In this document: positions 1 through 9,465 of the stretch, piece by piece
Numbering within the stretch: position 1 is the first letter of the stretch
Layout of the letters: each line of letters opens with the position of its first letter
From: Acidimicrobiales bacterium AG-410-I20
Lineage (GTDB): Bacteria > Actinomycetota > Acidimicrobiia > Acidimicrobiales > MedAcidi-G1
NCBI GenBank assembly: GCA_003215175.1
Contig: QCKS01000004.1
Coordinates: 1 to 64,000, forward strand
Length of the DNA: 64,000 bases
Direction of reading: 5' to 3'
Made by a program: the position numbers and the translations under genes
The notes under the pieces: model-generated
What the model was told of the DNA's origin: nothing
Databases searched by the model: none
Seen by the model: the letters and a program-made list of their open reading frames with translations, nothing else

Positions 1-44
1 CCACAGAAGCAAATTAATTGCAATAGGTATTAGCCTTTGCTCTG

Positions 45-1265
45 ATGAATTTTGATGTTGCAATAATCGGCGGAGGGCCTGCTGGCTCTGCTGCTGCTAT
101 AACCCTCGCTAAATCTGGACAGTCAGTCGCGATATTTGATAAGTCTGAGTTTCCTAGAGATAAATGTTGCGGGGATGGCCTCACAACTCTCGCTTTGCGC
201 CTAAGCGAACATCTTGGCCTTTCTCCTCTTGCGATAAATCAGTGGAAAAATATTAATAAAGCAACTCTTCATTGGGAGGGCAGCCGTTCTGCCACTTGCA
301 GTCTCCCTGACGGAACTGGTCTTTATGCTGCGGTGGTTCCTCGCGTTGACTACGACCAATCCCTAATAGACCTCGCTCAAAGCAACGGAGTTTCTATTTT
401 TCAAGGCCATGGGCTGAAATCCATAAACGTTCAATCAAAGAGGCCACAAATAGAGATTGATGGTCTGGGACTCGTAGAGGCAAAGTCAGTAATAGCCGCT
501 GATGGAATGTGGTCGCCCACTCGACGTCTTTTGGGCTTATCGGTTAACAACTACCGGGGAGAATGGCATGCATTTCGCCAATACTTCAAAAATGTTGGCT
601 CAGAGGCGAAAACTCTCCATGTATGGTTCGAGCCGGATTTACTTCCTGGCTACGTGTGGAGTTTCCCTTTAGATGAAGGGCGAGCAAACGTGGGGTTTGG
701 TGTTCTTCGTGATGGCCAAATACCGATAAGTGAGACTGGGAAAATATGGAAAGAACTGCTACAAAGACCGAAGATAAGGGAAGTTCTTGGAAGAAATTTT
801 GAGCCAGACGGTCGTTATACAGCTTGGCCTATTCCTGCCCGTATTACCTCTATGCCTCTTTCTCACGGACCTGTTTTATTTGTTGGTGATGCCGCTGCTG
901 CCGCAGACACATTAACTGGTGAAGGAATAGGGCAAGCATTACTCACAGGGATTCTCGCTGGAGAGGCAATAGTCAAAGAAGAAAGTATTGAAAAAATAGC
1001 TAGAAAATATGAAAGTTCGGTAGCTTCCGAACTTAATGCTGACCACCGCATGTCTCTTATCTTGCAAAAAATTCTTTCTCATAAACGCTCTGCTCGATAT
1101 GCGCTTAACATTGCTACTTCTACGAAATGGACACGTAGGAACTTTGTTCGATGGATGTTTGAGGACTATCCAAGAGCACTTTTATTTACTCCAAAACGTT
1201 GGAAAAAAGGCATTCTTAAACGACAAGGAACTTACTTTGATGGGTTGAACAGTAAGTACCCGTAG
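45..1265 (+). CDS. Geranylgeranyl reductase family FAD-dependent oxidoreductase
   Basis: This 406-residue flavoprotein carries an N-terminal Rossmann dinucleotide-binding motif (GGGPAGSAAA, residues 9-18), the DKCCGDGL stretch typical of the geranylgeranyl reductase/ChlP branch near residue 40, and the second FAD motif VGDAAAAADTLTGEGI near residue 280. Members of this family reduce isoprenoid double bonds, or act as monooxygenases or dehydrogenases on lipid-like substrates. The substrate here cannot be read from sequence. The ATG at 45 gives the family's usual N-terminus. A PAP2 phosphatase gene follows after 10 bases, so the two are probably co-transcribed, which would suit work on isoprenyl or other lipid phosphates. 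The family assignment is firm and the reaction is an inference. Confidence 0.85.
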   Translation: MNFDVAIIGGGPAGSAAAITLAKSGQSVAIFDKSEFPRDKCCGDGLTTLALRLSEHLGLSPLAINQWKNINKATLHWEGSRSATCSLPDGTGLYAAVVPRVDYDQSLIDLAQSNGVSIFQGHGLKSINVQSKRPQIEIDGLGLVEAKSVIAADGMWSPTRRLLGLSVNNYRGEWHAFRQYFKNVGSEAKTLHVWFEPDLLPGYVWSFPLDEGRANVGFGVLRDGQIPISETGKIWKELLQRPKIREVLGRNFEPDGRYTAWPIPARITSMPLSHGPVLFVGDAAAAADTLTGEGIGQALLTGILAGEAIVKEESIEKIARKYESSVASELNADHRMSLILQKILSHKRSARYALNIATSTKWTRRNFVRWMFEDYPRALLFTPKRWKKGILKRQGTYFDGLNSKYP

Positions 1266-1275
1266 CCTTAACTGT

Positions 1276-1878
1276 ATGGCTGAAGTTCATCAGATCTTTC
1301 CTGAACCGAATGAAGAGTATTTTGAAGATGCTGATACCTCTTCTCGCGACCATCCTTTAGGGGCAGTAGGAGAGAAAATTGATGAGGTTGTTGATGAGGC
1401 TTGGGAGCCTTTACGTAATAACCCCGCTCTGAATCGACTCTTTTACACCGCTAGCGAATTAGGAAACTTCAGCCTTATATGGCATATTTTGGGACTGACT
1501 CAAGGCTTGACTCGACGAAAAGGCTATCGGGAAGCTGTCCGTCTAGCTATAGCTCTTGGGGTCGAATCGGCTTTAGTAAATGGAGCAATAAAGTCTGTTT
1601 TCACTCGAGAGCGACCGGATACCAAGGAAGAAAGACCTCATAATCTTCGTCAGCCACTGACAAGTAGTTTTCCTTCTGGTCACGCATCAGCCGCATTTAT
1701 GGCTGCAACAATTCTTAGTGAACGATCTAAGGCTAAGCCGCTCTGGTTTGGAGCCGCATTTGTAGTCGCTGTTTCACGCATCCACGTGAAGATGCACCAT
1801 GCAAGCGATGTAATCGTTGGTGCTGGTATTGGACTAACTCTTGGGAAAATAGTTAAGAAACTAGTTTCGTTTAAATAA
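1276..1878 (+). CDS. PAP2-family membrane phosphatase
   Basis: A 200-residue protein with all three PAP2 (phosphatidic acid phosphatase type 2) motifs. These are a K-x6-RP block (KSVFTRERP, about residue 114), PSGH (about 135), and SR-x5-H-x3-D (SRIHVKMHHASD, about 168). The two histidines and the arginine are the expected phosphate-handling residues. Hydrophobic stretches flank the motifs, as in membrane-embedded members. It likely dephosphorylates a lipid phosphate such as an undecaprenyl or phosphatidyl phosphate. It starts 10 bases after the reductase gene and has no clear ribosome binding site of its own, which suggests coupling. The N-terminal ~45 residues are acidic and not part of the core domain. 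Confidence 0.88.
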   Translation: MAEVHQIFPEPNEEYFEDADTSSRDHPLGAVGEKIDEVVDEAWEPLRNNPALNRLFYTASELGNFSLIWHILGLTQGLTRRKGYREAVRLAIALGVESALVNGAIKSVFTRERPDTKEERPHNLRQPLTSSFPSGHASAAFMAATILSERSKAKPLWFGAAFVVAVSRIHVKMHHASDVIVGAGIGLTLGKIVKKLVSFK

Positions 1879-1881
1879 AAA

Positions 1882-2061
1882 TTAATTCAATGGGGAAGAT
1901 TCAAGTTCCGCTTCATCTTCAGCTAATAAAAGACGGATATCTAATAGCAGATCTGCTACTTCTGATGCAGCAATAAGTTGACGTTCTTTTGTAGATCCTA
2001 AACCCCGATCGATGGCAGCCTTCAACTCGTCTATTTTTATCGAGTCCAGTGTTTCAGTCAC
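1882..2061 (-). CDS. Small acidic hypothetical protein
   Basis: A 59-residue acidic, helical-looking protein of no family I recognise, rich in Leu, Glu and Asp. An AAGGAG ribosome binding site lies 5 bases before the GTG at 2061. An upstream in-frame GTG at 2067 overlaps that site, so 2061 is the better start. The gene is convergent with the PAP2 gene, whose stop codon is 3 bases away. The good ribosome site and use of the full gap support a real gene, but no function can be assigned. Confidence 0.55.
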   Translation of the reverse strand: MTETLDSIKIDELKAAIDRGLGSTKERQLIAASEVADLLLDIRLLLAEDEAELESSPLN

Positions 2062-2149
2062 GTCCACTCCTTAGTTTGAGGTTTAGTTTGTTTCTCCTCA
2101 CACCTTAGACCAGAGAAACGCGTTATGCGTTATGGGTTTAAGTTTTTTT

Positions 2150-3112
2150 TTATTTTGTTGGAGCCAAAGACCTGATGGCTTCATATGGGTCAATACCGCC
2201 GAACGGCATAACTGCAAGAGCTGGAGTAGTTATCCCATTTTTCATATATTCAGATATTCGTTCACGGCATTGATCTGGACTTCCATGAACAATCAAATCA
2301 TCAATAACCGACTCAGGTATTTCCCCGAGAGCACCTTGACGATCACCGGCATCCCACCTCTCCCAGTGCGCTCCCAACAAATCACCTCTCCCTAGCCACT
2401 GATGAAAAGCCTTATAGACAGGAACATTTAGATACGCAGCCAACGTATATCTACCGCCAGTAATCACTGCTTCTCGATCTTCGCTAGGACAAACAAAGAT
2501 ACGTGCGACTACCTCTCTATCAGGACCTTGTTCATTAACAATGCCAGCAACTGTTTTAACGTCTTCAGGCGATAACCAGTTGACTATGGCCCCATCAGCT
2601 TCTCGCCCTGCTAGACGAAGCATCCCTTCACGTAATGCCGCAACCAAGAGTTTTGGGGGCTGCTCCGGAACTATTCCAAGTCGAAAGCCTTTGATATTAA
2701 ATGAATCGTATTCCTGTGTGACTTTTTCTCCTGAAAGCGCGTCTTTAAGAAATCGAACGGTGTCTCGAACCCTTTTATATGGCTCTTCAAACGGGATTCC
2801 GTTCCAATTCTCAACAATAACATTCGATGAAGAACCTATTCCAAAAGCTACTCTTCCCGGTGCTGCGTCTGCCATCGTTGCAGCAGTTTGAGCCATTAAT
2901 GCAGGACTGCGGGTATATGCGGGAAGAATTGCGGTACCCAAACGAAGTTCTGGCGCCCAAGCCGCAGCAAGAGCAAGTGGAATCATTCCTTCAGCTCCAT
3001 TTGATTCTGCAGACCAAACATCGGTATAGCCAAGATCAACTAACTCTCGATAAAAATTTTGCTGACTGTGTAATGGGCCTGGAAGTGGAATTGTTAAACC
3101 ATATGGAGACAT
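2150..3112 (-). CDS. LLM-class F420-dependent oxidoreductase
   Basis: A 320-residue TIM-barrel protein of the luciferase-like monooxygenase class. Typical blocks are visible: LVDLGYTDVWSAE near the N-terminus, the substrate/cofactor barrel segment LAAAWAPELRLGTAI, GRVAFGIGSSS near residue 95, and a C-terminal GSPDQCRERISEYMKNGIT. The family uses F420 (or FMN) to oxidise or reduce diverse substrates, and in actinobacteria most members are F420-dependent. The substrate is unknown. It lies 66 bases downstream of the thioesterase gene on the same strand, and an acyl substrate is possible but not shown. The start at 3112 is an ATG with only a weak upstream AGGA. Confidence 0.85.
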   Translation of the reverse strand: MSPYGLTIPLPGPLHSQQNFYRELVDLGYTDVWSAESNGAEGMIPLALAAAWAPELRLGTAILPAYTRSPALMAQTAATMADAAPGRVAFGIGSSSNVIVENWNGIPFEEPYKRVRDTVRFLKDALSGEKVTQEYDSFNIKGFRLGIVPEQPPKLLVAALREGMLRLAGREADGAIVNWLSPEDVKTVAGIVNEQGPDREVVARIFVCPSEDREAVITGGRYTLAAYLNVPVYKAFHQWLGRGDLLGAHWERWDAGDRQGALGEIPESVIDDLIVHGSPDQCRERISEYMKNGITTPALAVMPFGGIDPYEAIRSLAPTK

Positions 3113-3178
3113 TTGTTTACGTCCTATGTATTGAGAAATTTGTTTCCGTATATCTTCGCATGAAAAGTACTTGAGGGA

Positions 3179-3976
3179 TTAATCAAGCGACCGGTATTGG
3201 CAAGTTTGGCTTGCTGTAGCGAGCAATTCACGATTCTCTGACCATAGATGAACAGTCCCATGTGCATATCCGTGAGTAAGACTTCCAATACGTACGTCAA
3301 CAAGAATCCACTCAGTTAGTACTGGATTCACCACACGAAGAGTGTTGTCTAAGCTTCGTCCGCCTCCCATTCCTCCCCCAACTGCGTCTCTTGCTCCCCA
3401 AGGAACATAGTCACCTAGGACAGCAAGAAAGGTGGGGTCTACTTCAAGATTCTCTGGTACTCGCACCCACATCGCTACGCGTCCATCTTCTATTGGCGGG
3501 TCATCTGAGTTCATTCGGCCTCGTACTAAACGACGTTCGAGATTGTTCGATACGGATCGCACACCATCTCGACTTGGAAACAATGGACAGTCCAAGGGCG
3601 GCGGAGCTTCAATAGGTACCGCCCAAATTCCTGATTTATTTACATCGCGCTTACCGAGGGTCGCGAATGCAGAAATTATTTCGCGATCGTCAACTCTTCC
3701 TGTTACACGAGCCTGAGTGGATTTGTGTCCAACCGCTGTTAGGTCAACTTCCAATGCAAGTTTTTCACCTGCTTTTGCATGTGAAACAAATTGCCCCGTG
3801 ATCCAAACAAGCGGACGTTGAGATTCAAACTCTAATACACGGATCGCCGCTGCGAGGCCTGTTCCGCCGAATAGATTTCCAGTACTTGAACATTCATCTT
3901 GAGTTAAAGGAAGCACCCACCGTTTAGCATCAGTGTCTTTGCTGAGACTTTGCGTGAGGTATTGCATTCGGGGCAT
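3179..3976 (-). CDS. Acyl-CoA thioesterase-like double hot-dog protein
   Basis: A 265-residue protein that reads as two hot-dog folds in tandem, like TesB-type thioesterases. The first half contains NLFGGTGLAAAI and a strand-rich segment ending in SAFATLGKRD. The second half repeats the pattern and ends LLATASQTCQYRS, a typical TesB/thioesterase C-terminus. It should hydrolyse acyl-CoA thioesters. The ATG at 3976 is taken as start; a second in-frame ATG at 3967 is equally possible, since neither has a strong ribosome site. It is divergent from the serine hydrolase gene at 4087. Confidence 0.75.
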   Translation of the reverse strand: MPRMQYLTQSLSKDTDAKRWVLPLTQDECSSTGNLFGGTGLAAAIRVLEFESQRPLVWITGQFVSHAKAGEKLALEVDLTAVGHKSTQARVTGRVDDREIISAFATLGKRDVNKSGIWAVPIEAPPPLDCPLFPSRDGVRSVSNNLERRLVRGRMNSDDPPIEDGRVAMWVRVPENLEVDPTFLAVLGDYVPWGARDAVGGGMGGGRSLDNTLRVVNPVLTEWILVDVRIGSLTHGYAHGTVHLWSENRELLATASQTCQYRSLD

Positions 3977-4086
3977 TGTTTGAGGATGCCCTGTTCAAAA
4001 AGAAATCGCACCCAATTCGTGGCGAAATAACTTCTGAAGGAAAGATAGGGTTATTCCCCAAATAAGTATTTACGGTAGGAGTTTGC

Positions 4087-5304
4087 ATGAGTTCTGGATT
4101 TGATTTAGACCGATTGAACAAAGTTGTAGATCTTTGTAATCGCTATGTAGAAGAAGGCAAGATTCCTTGCGCTCAAGTTCAAGTAGCTCATGACGGAAAC
4201 GTGGTACTACGCCATACCACTGGAATGGCTGATATTGAATCAAATATTTCCCTGATGGATGACGCTATCTTCCGCATTTATTCAATGACTAAACCAATTA
4301 CTTCCATAGCGTTAATGCAGTTATACGAACAAGGGAAATTTCTTCTTGAAGATCCAGTTGAAAAATTTCTACCTTCTTTTAAAAACCCTCAAGTTCTTTT
4401 AGGCGGCTCGCTTTTTAAACCGGAACTTCGGCCAGCAAAAACTATCATGACGGTCCGTGACCTTCTTACTCATACTTCTGGTCTGACTTATGGATTTCAT
4501 TTCCAAAACAATCTTGACCAAATGTACCGTGACAAAAAACTTGGAGGGCCTCTGACTGGAGGAGAAGGAAGAGCAGATGCTTCTCTTGAAGAAGCCATAG
4601 ACATCATGGGTGGCCTACCTCTTCTGTTTGATCCCGGCACAGCTTGGAATTACTCCATGTCCACAGATGTTTGCGGACGACTTATTGAAGTAATCGGGGA
4701 TTGTTCCTTTGATGACTATCTACAAGAAAATATCTTTGACCCTTTAGGGATGGGAGATACTGGATTTCTCGTGCCTGAAGACAAGATTCAACGTTTTACT
4801 TCTACATACATTCTTAATGAAAGCGGAGCTCTTGAAGTTACTGATCCTGCTCAAAACAGCCCCTATCAGAAGGAACGGCTTTTTCTATCGGGCGGCGGTG
4901 GTCTTGTGTCCACCACGAACGACTACCAGAGATTTGTTGACATGCTCTCGAATGAGGGGGCTGCTGGCGGTAATCAGATAATCGGACGTCGGACTCTTGA
5001 ACTAATGACTATGAATCATCTTCCTGAAGGAAAGTTGCTAAATGAAGTAGGGAGGTCAACTTTTTCAGAGACTGCATTGGCAGGAATGGGATTTGGGTTA
5101 GGTTTTTCTGTCTTGATGGATCCTGCAGCAAATGCTGGGCTTGGAACTATTGGAGAATTTGCTTGGGGTGGTGCTGCAAGTACTAGATTCTGGGTTGATC
5201 CGGTTGAGAAAATCAGTTGTATTTTTATGACACAATTTATGCCTTCAAGTTATTACCCGATCCGTCGTGAACTGACAACGAGTGTGTATCAAGCTCTGAA
5301 GTAG
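4087..5304 (+). CDS. Beta-lactamase-family serine hydrolase (EstB/class C type)
   Basis: A 405-residue serine hydrolase. The catalytic SxxK motif is SMTK (about residue 63). The Tyr motif is the YSM segment (about 199), in the position of the Tyr-x-Asn element, and a C-terminal WGGAAST block replaces the KTG motif, as is common in esterase-like members. There is no signal peptide, so it is probably cytoplasmic and more likely an esterase or peptidase-like enzyme than an antibiotic resistance protein. A GGAG sequence lies 7 bases before the ATG. The gene stands alone between divergent and convergent neighbours. Confidence 0.85.
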   Translation: MSSGFDLDRLNKVVDLCNRYVEEGKIPCAQVQVAHDGNVVLRHTTGMADIESNISLMDDAIFRIYSMTKPITSIALMQLYEQGKFLLEDPVEKFLPSFKNPQVLLGGSLFKPELRPAKTIMTVRDLLTHTSGLTYGFHFQNNLDQMYRDKKLGGPLTGGEGRADASLEEAIDIMGGLPLLFDPGTAWNYSMSTDVCGRLIEVIGDCSFDDYLQENIFDPLGMGDTGFLVPEDKIQRFTSTYILNESGALEVTDPAQNSPYQKERLFLSGGGGLVSTTNDYQRFVDMLSNEGAAGGNQIIGRRTLELMTMNHLPEGKLLNEVGRSTFSETALAGMGFGLGFSVLMDPAANAGLGTIGEFAWGGAASTRFWVDPVEKISCIFMTQFMPSSYYPIRRELTTSVYQALK

Positions 5305-5351
5305 TCAAGAGAAATTCAGTGGGATTAGAACCCTATTGAGAAATTAGAGAA

Positions 5352-5744
5352 CTACTCGAATTGAGTATTCCCAAGAAGCACTTTTAAGTTGTTACTCCAA
5401 ATTTCACTTGAAAAAAGTGGTCTAAGTCGGTACATAAAGCAGGTGTAGTCATCTTCAAATTTGCACTGTCCATTCATGTATGCAAGATCCGTGTCTAATT
5501 CTCCTTTGAACCAACTTTCAGCATCTGGATATTTGAAAGTAGCTGTAACATCACTCTCTTTGTCAGCCCCGATAACTAACTTTGCTACTTGACCTTCAGA
5601 CACATTTAAACAGAATTGAACTTTTCCTAATGGGGATGACGTAATTACGAACTTAACTTTGCCATCTACGCCTTTCTGTTTGGGCAGATCTGAAGTTGAT
5701 TCTCTAAGTTCCTCTAGCCACTCTTCTGAAAGAAATACGGACAT
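5352..5744 (-). CDS. SCP2-like sterol-carrier domain protein
   Basis: A 130-residue single-domain protein. The pattern of alternating strands followed by DVTATFKYPDAESWFKGELD and a C-terminal helix is that of the SCP2 sterol-transfer fold, which binds lipids or serves as an accessory domain of mycothiol-linked enzymes. The ATG at 5744 is preceded by GAGGAG at good spacing; the longer reading from a GTG at 5756 places the ribosome site inside the gene and is less likely. It begins 12 bases after the stop of the Mca-like gene, so the two form an operon. The link to mycothiol is contextual. Confidence 0.72.
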   Translation of the reverse strand: MSVFLSEEWLEELRESTSDLPKQKGVDGKVKFVITSSPLGKVQFCLNVSEGQVAKLVIGADKESDVTATFKYPDAESWFKGELDTDLAYMNGQCKFEDDYTCFMYRLRPLFSSEIWSNNLKVLLGNTQFE

Positions 5745-5756
5745 TTGTCTCCTCAC

Positions 5757-6626
5757 TCAGGCTCTGATGTCTTTAAATAAGTCATCTTCGAAAATACCTT
5801 CTTGGATTTCTCCAACAAGTGACCGCACTAACACATAATCATCAAACGGATGCACTGTGCGAGCATGTTCATCCGGAAGACCGAACCAGAAAGGTGAGTT
5901 TGGATCTACTTGTGTTGCATGGGCCCGTAAGGCTTTCCCGCGGATATCCCACCAGTCAGAAATGTCAATTCGGGTTGTGATTCGATGATCTTGAGACCTT
6001 CTTTTAAACCATGATTCATCGTAAGGAGATTCAAGACCCAGTTCTAAAAATTTCTTATGCAAGCCTTCCATTCGAGCACGAGCCCATACAGTTTCATATA
6101 GTTTTAGAGGTTGCCAGGGTTCACCTGCATTTGGATATTTGTCGGCTTTGCCTGCGGCTTCAAAAGCGGGAAGAGAGATGTCGTGAACCATTAGGTGGTC
6201 TGGATGGTTATACCCCTTTCGTTCATCGGGATAAGTGATTATTACATGGGGTTTCTCTTCACGGATAAGCGCCACAAGTTTTTCAACTGCTTCATCGAAT
6301 GGGGCGTTCATAAATGCGTCTGGATTAGCGTTATGTTCACTTTCTGGCATTCCCGAATCGCGATATCCCAGCATCGCTACCCGGTCATATCCAATGATTT
6401 CTGCAGAAACGGTTAATTCCTGTGCTCGAACTTGAGGGAGATTTTCTTCGATCTCTGGGCTTTGGAGCTCTGGATTCAGAATGTCACCTGCTTCTCCCCC
6501 AGTGCAGCAAACTAAAACGGAACGAACACCTTCGGTGTGGTAACGAGCAACCGTAGAAGCTCCTTTGGATGCTTCATCATCTGGATGCGCATGAACAGTT
6601 AATAGACGTAATGATTTTTCGGGCAT
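5757..6626 (-). CDS. mca: Mycothiol S-conjugate amidase-like PIG-L deacetylase
   Basis: A 289-residue PIG-L/LmbE-family zinc amidase. The metal motif HPDDE lies at residues 13-17 and the second histidine block is YNHPDH near residue 145. Length and the segments CTGGEAGDILNP and MLGYRDSGMP match Mca, which cleaves mycothiol S-conjugates to a mercapturic acid and GlcN-Ins, rather than the deacetylase MshB. Both belong to one family, so MshB activity is the main alternative. Further mycothiol-linked proteins at 41882, 43245 and 44065 support a mycothiol-making host. Confidence 0.82.
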   Translation of the reverse strand: MPEKSLRLLTVHAHPDDEASKGASTVARYHTEGVRSVLVCCTGGEAGDILNPELQSPEIEENLPQVRAQELTVSAEIIGYDRVAMLGYRDSGMPESEHNANPDAFMNAPFDEAVEKLVALIREEKPHVIITYPDERKGYNHPDHLMVHDISLPAFEAAGKADKYPNAGEPWQPLKLYETVWARARMEGLHKKFLELGLESPYDESWFKRRSQDHRITTRIDISDWWDIRGKALRAHATQVDPNSPFWFGLPDEHARTVHPFDDYVLVRSLVGEIQEGIFEDDLFKDIRA

Positions 6627-6701
6627 GGCTTGAAACAGTAGCGCCCCAGATCACCAAAACAGATGACCTGATGGAAAGAATCTTCAAACCAGTAGTAAGA
6701 T

Positions 6702-7160
6702 ATGAATATGGAACCGGAACTCTGGCGATGGATTTGGCTGGGAGCAGCTGCTGTATTTTTACTAGGCGAAGTAATTATCGCTGGCGGTGTCTTTATGTTG
6801 CCTTTCGCTGGTGGAGCGGTTGTTGCCGCAATTTTTGCTTTTGTCGGTTTAAATGATGCGCTCCAATGGATCGCTTTCATTAGTGTTTCTGCAGCTTTAT
6901 TTGCCGTTCTCCGGCCGGTAGTTAGAAGACTAAACGAAGGAAAAAACCCGATTGGAGTCGGATCTTCACGTCTAATTGGCGAAACAGGTGTTGTAACAAG
7001 CGTGATTGAAGATGGTGCTGACGTTCTTGGAACAGTCCGAATCGGTCGTGAGAGTTGGGCGGCAGAAACCCCCGACGGACAGACCCTTCAAGAAGGAACA
7101 AAGATTGAAGTAGTTGAGATACAAGGAACTCGAGCAGTAGTTACACCAATTGAAGAATAG
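6702..7160 (+). CDS. NfeD-like membrane protein
   Basis: A 152-residue protein with an N-terminal cluster of membrane helices (residues ~8-70) and a C-terminal OB-fold NfeD domain ([15 protein letters not shown] to the end). NfeD proteins partner with SPFH/stomatin proteins in membrane microdomains and membrane protein quality control. The SPFH gene follows after 26 bases on the same strand, the usual NfeD-SPFH operon. It is the short NfeD form without the ClpP-like protease domain. The start at 6702 could also be the second ATG at 6708. Confidence 0.85.
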   Translation: MNMEPELWRWIWLGAAAVFLLGEVIIAGGVFMLPFAGGAVVAAIFAFVGLNDALQWIAFISVSAALFAVLRPVVRRLNEGKNPIGVGSSRLIGETGVVTSVIEDGADVLGTVRIGRESWAAETPDGQTLQEGTKIEVVEIQGTRAVVTPIEE

Positions 7161-7186
7161 AAATACGAACTAAGGAGAAACTTATT

Positions 7187-8143
7187 ATGGAACCAGGAAT
7201 AATCGTTTTAATCGTAATTGCAGCTTTCTTATTTATATGGATGGCTGTCGGTATCAAAATCATTCGCCCCTATCAGAAGGGCGTAGTAGAACAGTTAGGG
7301 CGCTACAAGTCAACTTATGATCCCGGATTGAAATTCGTTATTCCAATCATCCAATCTGTCACCAAAGTAGATATGCGGGAACGAGTTGTTGACGTTCCCC
7401 CACAAGAAGTCATCACCAAAGACAACGTAACCGTTACTGTAGATGCGGTTATTTACTATGAGCCTACAGATCCACAAAGATTGATTTATAACGTTGCTAA
7501 TTTCGTTATGGCTATAACAAAGTTGGCGCAGACAAATTTGCGTAACGTCATTGGTGACATGACTCTTGACTCCGCTTTGACTTCACGTGACACAGTCAAC
7601 GTTTCTTTACGAGAAGTGCTCGATGACGCCACAGACAAATGGGGGGTAAGAGTAGTTCGCGTTGAAATTCAGCGCATTGACCCTCCAGTAGATGTTATGG
7701 ACGCCATGCACGAGCAAATGAAAGCCGAGAGAACACGCCGAGCTGTCGTTACTGAAGCTGATGGTATTAAACAGGCTGAAATAACTAGAGCTGAAGGTGA
7801 AAAACAATCAAAGATTCTAGAAGCAGAAGGTATCAAGCAAGAATCTATTCTTAGAGCTCAAGGTGAAGCCGAAGCCATCCAAGCAGTTGCTGATGCTGAA
7901 CGTTACCGTCAAGATACTGTTGCTCAAGGTGAAGCTGAAGCTATCCGGAGCGTGTATCAAGCCATCCACGATGGGGACCCAACACCAGATTTGCTTGCTA
8001 TTAAGTACCTGGAAGCGTTAGGAACTGTAGCTGATGGTCAAGCCACGAAGATCTTTCTTCCCGCCGAAATGAGTTCAACTATGGGGTCTCTTGGCGCTAT
8101 TGCTGAACTATTTACTGGTGAAGAACCGAAGAAGAAAAAATAG
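7187..8143 (+). CDS. SPFH/stomatin-like membrane protein (slipin)
   Basis: A 318-residue SPFH-domain protein. An N-terminal membrane helix (residues 4-24) is followed by the SPFH domain ([12 protein letters not shown] through [11 protein letters not shown]). A charged coiled coil of repeated TRAEGE/EAEGIK-type units runs over residues ~190-250, and the C-terminus is Lys-rich. It should form oligomeric membrane scaffolds with the upstream NfeD protein. AAGGAG lies 9 bases before the ATG. It resembles QmcA/stomatin in length and organisation. Confidence 0.9.
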   Translation: MEPGIIVLIVIAAFLFIWMAVGIKIIRPYQKGVVEQLGRYKSTYDPGLKFVIPIIQSVTKVDMRERVVDVPPQEVITKDNVTVTVDAVIYYEPTDPQRLIYNVANFVMAITKLAQTNLRNVIGDMTLDSALTSRDTVNVSLREVLDDATDKWGVRVVRVEIQRIDPPVDVMDAMHEQMKAERTRRAVVTEADGIKQAEITRAEGEKQSKILEAEGIKQESILRAQGEAEAIQAVADAERYRQDTVAQGEAEAIRSVYQAIHDGDPTPDLLAIKYLEALGTVADGQATKIFLPAEMSSTMGSLGAIAELFTGEEPKKKK

Positions 8144-8154
8144 AACAGTCTAAA

Positions 8155-9372
8155 TCAAGCAGGTTCTAATTGATCTTCGCCGTCCTCGTCATCTTTTAGC
8201 AACCAGCCACATATCCGAGCCAACATGGCACGGCCCTCATCTGGTCCGCTTGCGATAACTTCATCACCGGCAACAAGCGTATTTCTTCCCCTCGGACGGT
8301 AAACATACCTTCCGCCGCGTCTGATTGCTAGAACGGTGAAACCTGGTTCAATGTTCCACCGTAAGTCAGCAAGAGATGCCCCATCAGCTGTTGAATCTGG
8401 AGCTATTGGATAGCGCACGACAACTTCATCCGTTTCTCCAAGAGCGATTCCAAGAATTGGGTGAAGCTCTTCTTCTTTCTCTATCAGCCAGACCATGGCT
8501 TGTGCCTGATCTCCAAGATCTTCTGCTGCCTCTGCTAGACGAAGAAGCCCTCTTAGTTCTCCAGGATCAAGGTCATCTCCTGCTGAACGTAAGACCCACA
8601 ACTCGAGATTTTCTTTCATCTCATCTAAGCGATCCTCTAAATGACATACTTCTGCTGCTAACCCTCGATCCGCGAGAACTAGTGCGCTATATGCGAGCCC
8701 GACTGCTGTTTCTGAAAGGTTTTTCATTTCCACAAGTACGTCAACTGCTCTATCAAGGTCCGTGACTGCTTGTTGGTCTTCCGCTCGTGGTGGTTCCCAG
8801 ACCGGCGCGGCGGCTAATTCTCGTAATCGAGTAATTCCATCTGGGGAGCCCCGTAAGAATAAAACATCATCCGGGACCAGGACTGTCTCACCATTCACAT
8901 CAGTTATCCATTGGCGTCCTCTTCTGACAGCCATAACACTCATACCTGCTTGAACCGTGAGTTCAAGGGCTGAAAGTGGACGGTGAGCCATATGAGAGCC
9001 CTCGCTTACTAGAACCCTATGTGAAACTTCTTCTGCGTCAGAGAGATCTGCCACTAATTGATGAGGGATGCCCATTCGTTTTGAGACAATTCGAGAAATA
9101 TCTACTGCGTCATTAGCCATACGCTCTATTGATGAAACAACTTGTAGCACTGAAGACATGCCTTCGGCTTCACGAGAGCTTCTTGCTGCTAATACACAAA
9201 CAGCTCGCATGTCATGAACAAGGTCGCTCATTTGGCCTTCAAGTTCATCAACTTCTTCAGCCATATCGGAATCATCAAAATATAGAGCGGCATATGCCAG
9301 GTCAACCATAAGTTCTGAGGTGTCTTTTGCCTCAGCCAACATGGCTCGTAAAGTTCGGGGTTTATCTTCCAT
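8155..9372 (-). CDS. Tandem PhoU-RCK_C (TrkA_C) regulatory protein
   Basis: This 405-residue soluble protein is built as two copies of the same module. Each is a PhoU-like helical bundle (residues ~10-110 and ~205-310) followed by a TrkA_C/RCK_C ligand-binding domain (~115-195 and ~325-390, both showing VxAIRRGxR and a later V.GDEV pattern). RCK_C domains bind ions or nucleotides and gate cation transport, and PhoU domains dock on membrane transporters. The MgtE/SLC41-type transporter gene lies just upstream on the same strand, so this is probably its cytoplasmic regulator. A GAGGAG sequence precedes the ATG at 9372. Confidence 0.8.
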   Translation of the reverse strand: MEDKPRTLRAMLAEAKDTSELMVDLAYAALYFDDSDMAEEVDELEGQMSDLVHDMRAVCVLAARSSREAEGMSSVLQVVSSIERMANDAVDISRIVSKRMGIPHQLVADLSDAEEVSHRVLVSEGSHMAHRPLSALELTVQAGMSVMAVRRGRQWITDVNGETVLVPDDVLFLRGSPDGITRLRELAAAPVWEPPRAEDQQAVTDLDRAVDVLVEMKNLSETAVGLAYSALVLADRGLAAEVCHLEDRLDEMKENLELWVLRSAGDDLDPGELRGLLRLAEAAEDLGDQAQAMVWLIEKEEELHPILGIALGETDEVVVRYPIAPDSTADGASLADLRWNIEPGFTVLAIRRGGRYVYRPRGRNTLVAGDEVIASGPDEGRAMLARICGWLLKDDEDGEDQLEPA

Positions 9373-9465
9373 ATCTCCTCACTTGAGGTTGTCGATTAAT
9401 GCTAAACCCAGCGACATGCTGGGTGTCAAGAAAAGTTTTTATTCGGGAAAGAAGGTTTAGATTTT

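Noticed and set aside
2100-2156. A terminator suggested by AACGC/GCGTT and a long T-run
   Set aside because: The stem is only 5 bp, and the T-run is on the wrong side for the minus-strand gene that ends there; there is no plus-strand gene directly upstream.
4087-5304. An antibiotic-resistance beta-lactamase
   Set aside because: There is no signal peptide, and the C-terminal KTG element is not standard; it fits better with cytoplasmic esterase-like members.
6599-6880. A 93-codon minus-strand frame over the start of the NfeD-like gene
   Set aside because: It overlaps two well-supported genes (the Mca-like gene end and the NfeD-like gene) and its protein shows no family features.
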